From positions 1 to 64,000 of the forward strand of contig CAWBCD010000034.1 in assembly GCA_963787205.1 (NCBI GenBank): a DNA stretch of 64,000 bases, given 5' to 3'. Positions 36,985-45,589 of the stretch are shown piece by piece. A program made the translations under genes and the position numbers. The notes under the pieces are model-generated. The model was not told where the DNA came from, searched no databases, and saw only the letters and a list, made by a program, of their open reading frames with translations. Position 1 is the stretch's first letter. Every line of letters begins with the position of its first letter. The stretch comes from DATFNI01 sp963787205. GTDB taxonomy: Bacteria; Bacteroidota; Rhodothermia; Balneolales; DATFMH01.

Positions 36985-37773
36985 TCAACAGAAATGCGCC
37001 TGATCGAACTTGTATTTCGAGTCCGGCTGGAAAGACATTTTGGAAGAGGTTTGCCCGACGATATTTCCGGACGAATCCACCATAAAGCTTTTTAAAGTGA
37101 TTTCTCGATTCTCACTGGTCGAATTAGCAATCTTTGTTATGATCCGGACCGTGGCCGAATTCTCATCGACATGCGGAGTTGTAACATAGGTCCCCCAATG
37201 AGCCACATGCACCTTGTTTGTTACATACAGCCGGACATGCCGGTCGATTCCGCTTCCGGTATACCAGCGGGAGTCGGCCACATGTGAATGATCCACCCGG
37301 ACCGAGATGACATTTTTTTGATCTCCAAAGTGCAGGTAAGGGGTCAGGTTATAGTAAAAGCTGATGAATCCATAGGGACGCTTGCCCAGGTAATGTCCGT
37401 TAATCCAGACCTGGCTATTATCATAGACCCCGTCGAATTGTATCTCCACGCGTTTGGTTTGATCGGATTCCGGCAGGGTAAACGTTTTACGGTACCAGCC
37501 GATCCCGGCCGGCAGGTAGCCGGTGCCGCTTGCATTCTTCGCACTGAATTTTCCCTCGATGCTCCAGTCGTGGGGCACATTCAGAAGTCTCCACTGTGTA
37601 TCATCAAATGCCGGGTTGTCCGCTCCCTGCACATCCCCCAGATGAAACCTCCAGCTGAAGTCGAAGTTTATGGTTTGTCGAACCGGTGTTTCCGGAGTGA
37701 TTCTCCTCGAAAAACCCGTAAAAAAAGTTAACGTTAACAATGCCAGCAGAGGATAAAAGGAATTCTTTTTCAT
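36985..37773 (-). pseudogene. GH2 beta-galactosidase, N-terminal fragment
   Basis: 262 aa with signal peptide (KKNSFYPLLALLTLTFFTGFS), the GH2 sugar-binding jelly roll (WRFHLGDVQGADNPAFDDTQWRLLNVPHDWSIEG, YDNSQVWINGHYLGKRPYGF) and the start of the immunoglobulin-like domain. The frame breaks after KYKFDQ: one extra G in CAGGCGC (near 36998) sends it to a stop, giving a false AHFC end. Removing it joins FDQ to RISVDHPELWS. Secreted beta-galactosidase/glucuronidase type; as read, the enzyme cannot be made whole. Confidence 0.85.
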
Positions 37774-37910
37774 TTGTAGATAGTGGGCTTCATAGTGATT
37801 TGACTAATTGATATCTATATAATCAATTATATCAAGTCAAACCAGATGGTGGATCATACTTTCCCTCTGAATAAAGGGGCGCAAGGAGACCAAACCCTCA
37901 ACAAAAAGAC

Positions 37911-38058
37911 TGTCATCCTGATTTATCCCGACTTGTCGGGATAAGTAGGATCTCGCTAGCAACAAGCAACGATCAATACAGAGCTATTTAACGATCGTTT
38001 CAAGGTGTATTCCGGATTGCCACGTCACTCGCTTCGCTCCGTTCCTCGCAATGACATC
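37911..38058. repeat. GTCATCCTGA palindromic repeat, copy 6
   Basis: Left end TGTCATCCTGATTTATCCC with hairpin CCCGACTTGTCGGG and AGTAGGATCTCG; centre AACGATCGTTTC; right end GCCACGTCACTCGCTTCGCTC and GCAATGACATC. The right end overlaps the 3' end of the HEAT-repeat gene and supplies its last codons. Confidence 0.78.
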
Positions 38059-38654
38059 ATCGTTGAATTCAATTGCTCCAACGCTGTTTGCTTCGCCTCA
38101 AACTCCCGCAATCCTTCTGTTACCCCCGTTTCCCTGATATAAGATATGGCGCGGGGATCACCCAATTCGCCCAGCGCTTCTATTGCATCACCCCGGACGG
38201 TTGGATCATCCAGGCAGGAAATGAGTACATCAAAAGCCTCCTTAGATTTGATTTTAGCCAGGGTGTGCATCAGCATTGCCCGGGAGGAGCGGTATTTTCG
38301 TTCCTTGCATATTCGAATGATATCCGGATAGGATTGCGGATCATCGATAACATACAACGCTCTCCCAAAGATCCATCGCTGCGGTTCCTGCAGGGTCGGA
38401 TCGTGTTGAAATAGGTCCAGCAACGATCGTGCGGCGACAGTCAGCCCTTTTTCCGTCAGGGCGATGGCGATAAACTCCTTCGTGCGGTTATCAGAAATGG
38501 GTAAATATTTGAGCAGGACATCAACAAACGGGCGGGCCGAAACCGGTCGGTTGACGAGCGTCTCTATGGGTGTGAGTATAGTGCCGAAGCAGGAGGGTTC
38601 GGCGGGGGTACCGGCTTGGGTTAATTCTTGGTTCAGTTTATCCTGATTACTCAT
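38025..38654 (-). CDS. HEAT-repeat protein
   Basis: 209 aa helical protein without signal peptide. Several HEAT-type helical pairs can be seen, the clearest being FDVLISCLDDPTVRGDAIEALGELGDPRAISYI with the usual D-P-VR-A-ALG-L pattern, preceded by SYPDIIRICKERKYRSSRAMLMHTLAKI. Such repeats make protein-binding surfaces; the partner is unknown. The final residues (MSLRGTERSE) are encoded by the palindromic repeat copy 6, so the original end has been replaced. It stands alone. Confidence 0.72.
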   Translation of the reverse strand: MSNQDKLNQELTQAGTPAEPSCFGTILTPIETLVNRPVSARPFVDVLLKYLPISDNRTKEFIAIALTEKGLTVAARSLLDLFQHDPTLQEPQRWIFGRALYVIDDPQSYPDIIRICKERKYRSSRAMLMHTLAKIKSKEAFDVLISCLDDPTVRGDAIEALGELGDPRAISYIRETGVTEGLREFEAKQTALEQLNSTMMSLRGTERSE

Positions 38655-38720
38655 TAATAAAGTGGGAGGAACGATTTGAAGATTTTCATAGTGAATCTGT
38701 GTTTTTCTAAAAAAATAATT

Positions 38721-39533
38721 TTATAACTCCTTATCAATTTTAGCTAAAAATTGATATGCATGTCCCGCATTGCTCGAAAGTTTTTCTTCCATTTCTACTC
38801 GTGTGTTGAATAAACCGATAGCAATTTTTATTACATCACCATAAAATTTTGGAGTCCATGGAGCCGCATCAATTTCAAAAAATTTACCCCCTGCCTCCAA
38901 TAACTTTGCTCCCATACTTTTCTCTTTTGATTTTATCATTCGAACTGTTTCATGATAAAGTGGTATTATTTTTCTCTCAACAATATTCTGCGAAGCTTCT
39001 TTAATATCAGTATTGCCCTCTCTTATCCTTGTTTCTAAGTCATCCGTTAATTGTGATAAGTAATCTCGAAATCCAAGTTTAAAATCTTTGAGATCTTCTC
39101 GGAGTCGCAAAATTGTATCTGGATCTAGTTGATTAATTTTAGGGAATTTATATACGAGAAGGGCATTAGCTAGTTCGCTTGCTAATCTCGTAGTGGTTAA
39201 TTCAGTTTCATTAAGATTTAGTTCGGGAGCCAATTTTTTCCCATAAAGTGCTTGTACTGCAATTGCAAATTCACCAAAGAAAAAGTCTGTTATATAAATG
39301 GTTGAATTATCACTGGCAGATTTCTTATTAACTTTTCTCTGACCAACAATTTCAGCAAGGTGTTTCATTGAATTTTTATTCAACTGATTGATGCTTGTGA
39401 TCGGTGGTGGAAGTGTACAAAGTATACCCTCGTTAAATAGAAACTCACAATCCCATTTCCAATGATCGTATTGATCTTGAAATATTATTCCCAATTCTGC
39501 ACGTGGTTCTTTATAATGGTATTCATCCCACAA
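38721..39533 (-). CDS. AT-rich orphan protein of unknown function
   Basis: Not recognised. 270 aa from a TTG at 39533. The frame stays open upstream to a stop at 39609-39611 and reads FLDKIWLPYPYGWDRNGVELWDEY, which looks like genuine protein, so the true start was probably farther up and is lost; no ATG exists there. The protein is rich in Trp, Tyr and acidic residues at the N-terminus and then mostly helical (DFFFGEFAIAVQALYG, TTTRLASELANALLVYKFP, SQNIVERKIIPLYHETVRMIKSKEKSMG). No signal peptide or membrane segment. Its base composition is much more AT-rich than neighbours, which suggests transfer from another source. Confidence 0.5.
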   Translation of the reverse strand: MWDEYHYKEPRAELGIIFQDQYDHWKWDCEFLFNEGILCTLPPPITSINQLNKNSMKHLAEIVGQRKVNKKSASDNSTIYITDFFFGEFAIAVQALYGKKLAPELNLNETELTTTRLASELANALLVYKFPKINQLDPDTILRLREDLKDFKLGFRDYLSQLTDDLETRIREGNTDIKEASQNIVERKIIPLYHETVRMIKSKEKSMGAKLLEAGGKFFEIDAAPWTPKFYGDVIKIAIGLFNTRVEMEEKLSSNAGHAYQFLAKIDKEL

Positions 39534-39611
39534 TTCAACACCATTTCTATCCCATCCATAAGGATATGGAAGCCAAATTTTATCTAAAAAAGAGCAAAAG
39601 ATGTTAGCTCA

Positions 39612-39927
39612 CTATAATTATAAAATCTGGGAGATTTCATATAAGTGATAGAGAGGTCGCCGCTACTCATGATGATTTTTCAAATATTAGATTTTTCAAC
39701 GTAGTTCGTGGAAATAAGATTAATACATAATCTTTTGATGTATAGCAATTATATGATTGCATTATGCTAGTTTTTCCCTATCTGTCGCAAGTTTGTAACT
39801 TGTGACCAAATCAACCCAGATGATTTTTAATCTCGGATTCCTATTTTATCCAAACGTTATGGGCATCGGTTAATCTGAATCCCCGATCCCCCATTTTCCA
39901 GTATTGGTAGTAAACCCGGAGTGTGTC
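39612..39927. other. gap before the serine hydrolase gene
   Basis: About 316 bases without a gene. AT-rich to about 39780, then a copy of the CTGTCGCAAG palindrome (39782-39808) and the probable promoter and GGAG ribosome site of the next gene. Confidence 0.5.
39782..39808. repeat. short palindrome CTGTCGCAAG..CTTGTGAC, copy B
   Basis: Differs from the copy at 18024-18050 at two positions inside the same hairpin. The two copies are the only ones seen in the window. Confidence 0.7.
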
Positions 39928-41505
39928 ATGAAGATGAATTGGTGGTTGATGGTATTGTTGTTTCTCATGGTTGCTAGCCCGCTTTACGCCCAGATGAAAG
40001 CCGGTAAACCTCCCCGTAATCTTGACCACTACGTGAATCGTGTGTTGCAAACATTCAATGTCCCGGGCGTGAGCATCGCCATTGTGAAAGACGGGGAAGT
40101 TATCCTTGCCAAAGGATACGGCGTCAAAAAATTGGGATCACCGGAACCGGTGGATGCGCACACGCTCTTCGCGATTGCGTCCAACTCGAAGGCGTTCACA
40201 ACTACTGCGTTGGCCTTGCTGGTGGAACAAGGGAAGCTGAAATGGGATGATCCGGTTATCAAGTACCTGCCATGGTTCCGGATGTCGAATGATTACGTGA
40301 CCAGCCATATCACGATTCGCGACCTGCTGGTGCATCATAGCGGGCTTGGTCTTGGTGCCGGAGATCTGCTCTGGTGGCCGGCTACCGATTATACCCGTGA
40401 CCAAATTGTCCATCATCTTCGAAATGTACCTCTGACTTACAGCTTTCGGCAGAAATTTGCCTACGACAACCTCCTGTACCAGGTAGCCGGTGAAGTGATC
40501 AGCAAAGTATCCGGCGAGACCTGGGAGGATTTCGTTGCCAGCCATATTTTCAAACCGCTCGGGATGGACGAGAGTATTGACGAAAGCGAGGCTATTGTTC
40601 ATCAAAAGAATGTGTCTGCACCACACGCTATGGTGAATGGCAAGCTGCAAACCGTAAAACCGTTCATCGATAATGTGACCGACCCGGCAGGAGGGATCGC
40701 CTCCAATGCCGTGGACATGGCAAAATGGATGATCGTTCAGCTCGATTCGGGTCGCACGGCTGAGGGAAGGCAACTGTTCCACCCGGAAAGTACCGTTCAG
40801 CTCTGGAGGATGGTCACGCCTATCGACATTCCCAAATATCCCGAAGAGCTGGCACCGGCACAGATGAATTTCTATGGGTACGGACTCGGCTTTTTCCTGT
40901 CGGACTACCGGGGAGAGAAACTGGTCTGGCACACCGGGGAACTCCGCGGCTATGTCTCGCGCATGACACTCGTTCCGAAGTTAAAGCTGGGTATTGCCGT
41001 GCTGACGAACCAGGAATCGGAGGATGCTTTCAACGCCATCACCTACCACCTCCTGGATTATTATATGAAGGCACCTTCCTATGACTGGATCAGTGCATAC
41101 AAGACACTGATGAACAAGCGAAATGAGACCGTTGCATCGTCGGTGAAAAGTTCAGCGGCAACACGCGATTCCACCGCAGGTCCTTCGTTGCCCCTGGCTA
41201 AATACGCGGGTACTTACCACGACGCCTGGTATGGCAACGTAACGATCTCGATAGTGAAGGGACATCTTGAAATCCGGTTTGATCATACGCCCGATCTGGT
41301 TGGCGAGCTCAAACACTGGCAGCACGACACGTTTATCGCACGCTGGAACGACCGGGAACTGCGCGCAGACGCCTTTGTGACGTTCGACCTAAATCCCGAC
41401 GGATCAATCAATCATGTGAGGATGGAAGCAGCATCACCATCAACCGATTTTAGTTATGATTTCCGGGATCTGCGGCTAAAACCGTTGTCCGGCAAAGAGA
41501 ACTAA
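39928..41505 (+). CDS. secreted serine hydrolase, class C beta-lactamase family
   Basis: About 525 aa with signal peptide MNWWLMVLLFLMVASPLYA, so periplasmic or exported. The penicillin-binding fold has the SxxK motif in IASNSKAF, the YxN motif in FAYDNLLYQ, and a late HTGEL motif in place of KTG. A C-terminal DUF3471-like strand domain follows (KYAGTYHDAWYGNVTI). Such proteins are esterases or D-aminopeptidases more often than true beta-lactamases. ATG 39928 is chosen because GGAG lies six bases before it and the signal peptide starts there; a TTG at 39904 would add eight residues. Confidence 0.88.
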   Translation: MKMNWWLMVLLFLMVASPLYAQMKAGKPPRNLDHYVNRVLQTFNVPGVSIAIVKDGEVILAKGYGVKKLGSPEPVDAHTLFAIASNSKAFTTTALALLVEQGKLKWDDPVIKYLPWFRMSNDYVTSHITIRDLLVHHSGLGLGAGDLLWWPATDYTRDQIVHHLRNVPLTYSFRQKFAYDNLLYQVAGEVISKVSGETWEDFVASHIFKPLGMDESIDESEAIVHQKNVSAPHAMVNGKLQTVKPFIDNVTDPAGGIASNAVDMAKWMIVQLDSGRTAEGRQLFHPESTVQLWRMVTPIDIPKYPEELAPAQMNFYGYGLGFFLSDYRGEKLVWHTGELRGYVSRMTLVPKLKLGIAVLTNQESEDAFNAITYHLLDYYMKAPSYDWISAYKTLMNKRNETVASSVKSSAATRDSTAGPSLPLAKYAGTYHDAWYGNVTISIVKGHLEIRFDHTPDLVGELKHWQHDTFIARWNDRELRADAFVTFDLNPDGSINHVRMEAASPSTDFSYDFRDLRLKPLSGKEN

Positions 41506-41570
41506 AGCAAAAGACTCTTGTTAATCGGTAACTTTCGTATAATTTCAGGTTAGTTATTCTCTTTTTTTTT

Positions 41571-41637
41571 CGCCAAGAACGCTAAGACTCGTAAGAAATT
41601 TTTATTGTTTTCTCTTAGTTCCTCTGCGTTCTTGGCG
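41571..41637. repeat. inverted repeat CGCCAAGAACGC..GCGTTCTTGGCG
   Basis: Perfect 12-base arms (41571-41582 and 41626-41637) around 43 bases that also contain CTAAGA and TCTTAG. The DNA is flanked by a T run on the left. It lies between convergent genes and could terminate both; it resembles intergenic palindromes common in Bacteroidota. Confidence 0.65.
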
Positions 41638-41725
41638 GTTTACATTCTTAGTCAAAACGAATTGATAATTTATGGTCCGGCAAAATTCAGGTCTCATAGA
41701 ATATTAGATACAGGCTTGGCGATGG

Positions 41726-43189
41726 TTACTTGATGAGCACCATCTTGCGAACCTGGATTAATTCTCCCGCCTGGAGCCGGTAAAAGTAAACTCCACTTGC
41801 CAGGCCATTGGCGTTAAAAGAAATGCTGTGTCTGCCCTGGGATTGTTTTGAGAACACCAGCGCTCGCACCAGGCGCCCGGCGACATCAAACACCTCAAGC
41901 CTCACATCTAATGGCTGATTCAACTCATATTCGATGACGGTACTCGGGTTGAATGGATTCGGATAGTTCTGAAATAGTTTGGTCCGCATCGGCACAGAGA
42001 CAGGTGCTTCAATCAGTGTCGGTACATCTGTAGGACGCGTTAGGGTGTAGTGATATTCCTCGATGTAAGCACTTGCCCAGATACCGGAATCTTTAATTTC
42101 GTAGATTTCCCGGAAGATATTCTGATTTGCGTCGTATACATAGGTCCATCGATAGGAATCGACCCAGGAGTCGGACCACTCTTGCGTCAGAATTTCTGAA
42201 ACCTTAGGGATTTGATCATCAGTGCTGCCGGTCGAAAGGGTATCCGTGGTGTATGAGTAGAGATCGCGGCTCGATAAAAGCCAAACGCCAGCCGACTCAT
42301 TCCAGTCCTCGTAATCTACTTTCCGCAACAATGTATCTTTTTCATAAAAGTAAGTAGCAAAATTAGATCTGACCCAATAGTAACCGTTGGAGTATTGGGA
42401 AAAAGTGCTGTCGACCCTGTTAAAGCTGTTATGCTTATACTCAACATAACTCTCCATCGGGAACCATGTCCCTAAAAACCACACCTGGTATATTTCATAA
42501 TATTCCGAATCATCGGCATTGTAGGAAATGAGCAGCTGGTAATAATTGATCCAATCAGCTGATACGGCATCCCAGTACTGATAGGTGACAGAACTCATTC
42601 TGTTCCGGCCGTCATAGGCAACTGAGATTCTTTCGTCTCTAACCCAGTTGCCACCATCCCAGGTCATGTACATCTCCTCGGCGATATCTTTGTAGTCAGT
42701 ATAGGACAGAAGTATCCTGGTATTCTTCTGCCATGTTGCCAGGTAAGTGTCCCGGGAGACGATGGCGAATTCAGTCAACAAATTCCCGGAATTGTATACC
42801 ATGTTCGCTCTCTCGTAATTTTCCCAAGTCTGGTCACTGATATTGTAGCGTTCCATTAAGATAATGGTCGAATTTCCATGATCATCGTACGCATAATAGG
42901 TACGGTATCTATTTGAAAGGGTACCCTGGGAAAAGTACTGTTCATCTATCTTGTCGAGCCACCATGTGGTATCGGCGGCGTTTATTTTAACAATTTTCCC
43001 TATTAACGAATGGATAGAATCAGTAGCGGTTACTTTATACAGGCCGCTTAAATTATTCGTTTTCGATATGTATTTCTGTAACGGAAATGGGACGGGTTGG
43101 GATGGTTTCTCTTATGCCTGAATTGGTGTCGCAATGCTTATGAGTAATATTCCGAACCCCATAAGCCGGAATGATAGCCATGTACTCAT
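41726..43189 (-). pseudogene. secreted protein with C-terminal sorting tail, stop after signal peptide
   Basis: Full frame of 487 codons. GGAGG (43195-43199) and ATG 43189 start a 25-residue signal peptide (MSTWLSFRLMGFGILLISIA then TPIQA), and codon 26 is TAA (43114-43112). The same frame then goes on without a break from EKPSQPVPFPLQ. From the internal ATG 42856 on, the protein has repeated YD-W-aromatic strands (YTDYKDIAEEMYMTWDGGNW, YNADDSEYYEIYQVWFLG) like RHS/YD-type or S-layer repeat proteins, and ends with a secretion tail: NYPNPFNPSTVIEYELNQ, VFDVAGRLV, LASGVYFYRLQAG. The tail points to type IX-like export. With the stop it cannot be exported unless read through. Confidence 0.8.
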
Positions 43190-43439
43190 TTTCGCCTCCT
43201 TGAATCGGTGATCAGCTGAAATGCAGCTAATACTTTAATTATACCAGGATGGATCTAATAATAATTAACCCGAGCAGTTAATTGTCACTAATAATTATGT
43301 GTGATTAATGGATGTAACAGCTTCATTTTTAGCGTTTTTTATGCTGTGAATTAGCAAAAAAAATTTCTTATATATGGAATGATGCAGCTGATTCTGTTAA
43401 CGAGATTTCAGTAAAAGCTGTTGGATAGCTATTAATATC

Positions 43440-43453
43440 TGGAGGAGATTCTC
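43440..43453 (+). promoter_or_regulatory. strong ribosome binding site of the ROK gene
   Basis: GGAGGAG lies 7 bases before the ATG at 43454, one of the few strong Shine-Dalgarno sites in the window. The promoter should be within the 264-base divergent gap upstream, which is AT-rich and holds no other clear element. Confidence 0.6.
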
Positions 43454-44416
43454 ATGATTATAGGGTTGGATCTGGGTGGCACAAAGCTCGCAGAAGCGCT
43501 TTTTTCAGATGAAGGGGAAATACTTCGCAGGGATGTACTCGAATTGAAGGGAAGAGAGGGTTCTGAAGTCGGATTAATGGTTGGGGAACGACTCGAAGCT
43601 TTGCTTGATTTTTCCGATCACAAGGTTGATGCTGTAGGCGTGTCGGTACCGGGTATCTATTTTAAAGATCAGGGGAAAGTCTGGGCACCCAATATTCCGG
43701 GATGGGAATCCTACCCTTTGTTGTCTGAATTACAGAGCATTGCGGGCCGTAAAGTAAAAGTCGTCATTGACAGTGACCGGGCCTGTTACATCCTCGGAGA
43801 GGTCTGGCAAGGGGTGGCACAGGGAGTTCACGACGCCATATTTATAGCTGTTGGAACCGGTATTGGTGCCGGTATCATGGCTGGTGACAAGGTTCTGAGG
43901 GGAGCTCACGATATATCCGGTGCTGCCGGATGGCTTGCCCTTGACCGGCCCTATCTCCGTAAATATAAAAACTACGGGTGTTTCGAATACCAGGCTTCAG
44001 GTGCAGGAATTGCCAGGATGGCCTGCGACTACCTCGAAGATGACGGCGAGTATGCCGGGGTTTTGCGAAGTATACCGCCCGAAGAGATAACGGCAAAAGA
44101 TGTGTTTAACGCATATGGACGGAATGACAGGATTGGCAGGCAGGTAATCAGAAATGCTGTCGAATTTTGGGGGATGGCGGCAGCGAACCTGATCAGCCTG
44201 TTTGATCCGGACAAAATCATTTTTGGAGGCGGGGTCTTTGGTCCGGCTGCAGACCTGATCGGCGAGATACGGACCGAAGCCGGAAAATGGGCCCAACCCA
44301 TAAGTTTTAAAAAAGTATCTATCGAGGTTTCTGCATTAAAGGGAGATGCTGGCTTGTACGGCACGGGGATGCTTGCACTGTCAGCACTGAAGGAACAGGA
44401 GAGGGATAATGTATAA
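43454..44416 (+). CDS. ROK-family sugar kinase
   Basis: 320 aa cytoplasmic kinase. The phosphate-1 motif is IGLDLGGTKLAEALF at the N-terminus; the second phosphate motif is VGTGIGAGIMAG; DSDRACYILGE holds the probable catalytic Asp region. The ROK Zn-finger Cys pattern is not kept: only one Cys (NYGCFEYQASG) remains. FGGGVFGPAADL near the end is the ATP site. Likely phosphorylates a hexose or amino sugar imported by the next gene. Overlaps the MFS gene by 8 bases. Confidence 0.87.
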   Translation: MIIGLDLGGTKLAEALFSDEGEILRRDVLELKGREGSEVGLMVGERLEALLDFSDHKVDAVGVSVPGIYFKDQGKVWAPNIPGWESYPLLSELQSIAGRKVKVVIDSDRACYILGEVWQGVAQGVHDAIFIAVGTGIGAGIMAGDKVLRGAHDISGAAGWLALDRPYLRKYKNYGCFEYQASGAGIARMACDYLEDDGEYAGVLRSIPPEEITAKDVFNAYGRNDRIGRQVIRNAVEFWGMAAANLISLFDPDKIIFGGGVFGPAADLIGEIRTEAGKWAQPISFKKVSIEVSALKGDAGLYGTGMLALSALKEQERDNV

Positions 44417-45587
44417 CCGAAAATTGGTTTTCTGGGCTTCTTGTATGGGCATGTTGCTTTTTGGGATAACGATGACCACGCTTGGACCAATTCTGCCCAA
44501 GATCATGCTTCAGTTCGGCATCGACAAAGCCAATGCAGGGGCGCTCTTTTCACTGATGAGCCTGGGGATCCTGTTGGGTTCATTGATCTTTGGTCCGCTG
44601 GTGGACCGGTACGGGTATAAAGAGCTGCTGATCGTGTGTTCGATCTTTGTCTTGGCGGGATTGGAGGGGATAGCCCTGACCCCATCGCTGGGATGGCTTA
44701 AAGTGGCTGTATTCGTGTTTGGTTTTGGCGGAGGCATTATCAATGGAGGCACAAATGCGCTGGTATCGGATATTAGCGAAGAGGGAAGGAGTGCCGGTCT
44801 TGCCCTCCTGGGTGTTTTTTTTGGAATCGGCGCTTTCAGCGTGCCGCTGGTCCTTGGCCTTCTTCTTGATCATTTTTTCTACCGGACCATCATAGCCGGG
44901 GTCGGCGTGATTGTATTGATTCCTCTGGTATTCTTTGTATTTATTCGTTTCCCGGAAGCCAAACAAAAGCAGGGTTTCCCGATCCGAAAAGGTGCCGGAT
45001 TATTAAAAGAAGTCACGCTCTTGTTATTTGGACTGATTCTTTTTCTCGAAAGCGGGATGGAGATCACGGCAGGTGGTTGGACTACTACCTTCTTCAACGA
45101 AGAACTGGCCATGAGCGCCAACAAGGCGGTCTATTTTCAGTCGCTATTTTGGGTGGGGATGATGCTGGCTCGTTTGCTTCTGGGTACAACTTTGAAAAAT
45201 AGCCGACCCTCAAGGCTATTGTATCTCTTTATTGGACTTGCTCTTACCGGATCAATCCTGCTTCTGGTGGGCAAGAATCTGATTCTGGCAGCCGCAGGTA
45301 TCTTCATTATCGGTGCCGGATTTGCAGCTGTATTTCCACTGGTGCTTGGTTATGTCGGGGATTTGTATCCCCAGCTTTCCGGGACCGCCTTCAGCATTGT
45401 TTTGGTGATGGCTTTGACCGGCGGCATGATCTTACCCTGGCTCGCCGGCGTTCTTGGGGATGCATATGGTTTGCGGACATCCTTTCTGATCATTCCGGTC
45501 AGCCTGCTGGTGATGATGATTATTCTAACAATGGTATTACAACGGTTTCGGGCAACTAAAAGTAGAACAGTAAAAATCAGGACATAA
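44409..45587 (+). CDS. MFS transporter, probably sugar uptake
   Basis: 392 aa, 12 membrane helices. The N-terminus (FWASCMGMLLFGITMTTLGPILP) and motif A variant FGPLVDRYGYKELL resemble FucP/GlcP-like sugar permeases. It overlaps the ROK kinase start-to-stop and is 2 bases from the SIS gene, so the three form an operon: uptake, phosphorylation and a sugar-phosphate step. Substrate cannot be read from the sequence. Confidence 0.85.
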   Translation: MYNRKLVFWASCMGMLLFGITMTTLGPILPKIMLQFGIDKANAGALFSLMSLGILLGSLIFGPLVDRYGYKELLIVCSIFVLAGLEGIALTPSLGWLKVAVFVFGFGGGIINGGTNALVSDISEEGRSAGLALLGVFFGIGAFSVPLVLGLLLDHFFYRTIIAGVGVIVLIPLVFFVFIRFPEAKQKQGFPIRKGAGLLKEVTLLLFGLILFLESGMEITAGGWTTTFFNEELAMSANKAVYFQSLFWVGMMLARLLLGTTLKNSRPSRLLYLFIGLALTGSILLLVGKNLILAAAGIFIIGAGFAAVFPLVLGYVGDLYPQLSGTAFSIVLVMALTGGMILPWLAGVLGDAYGLRTSFLIIPVSLLVMMIILTMVLQRFRATKSRTVKIRT

Positions 45588-45589
45588 AT

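Noticed and set aside
37727..37738. GTTAACGTTAAC palindrome as a LacI-type operator for GH2
   Set aside because: It lies within the signal peptide codons (Leu-Thr-Leu run) and has no second copy near the GH35 gene.
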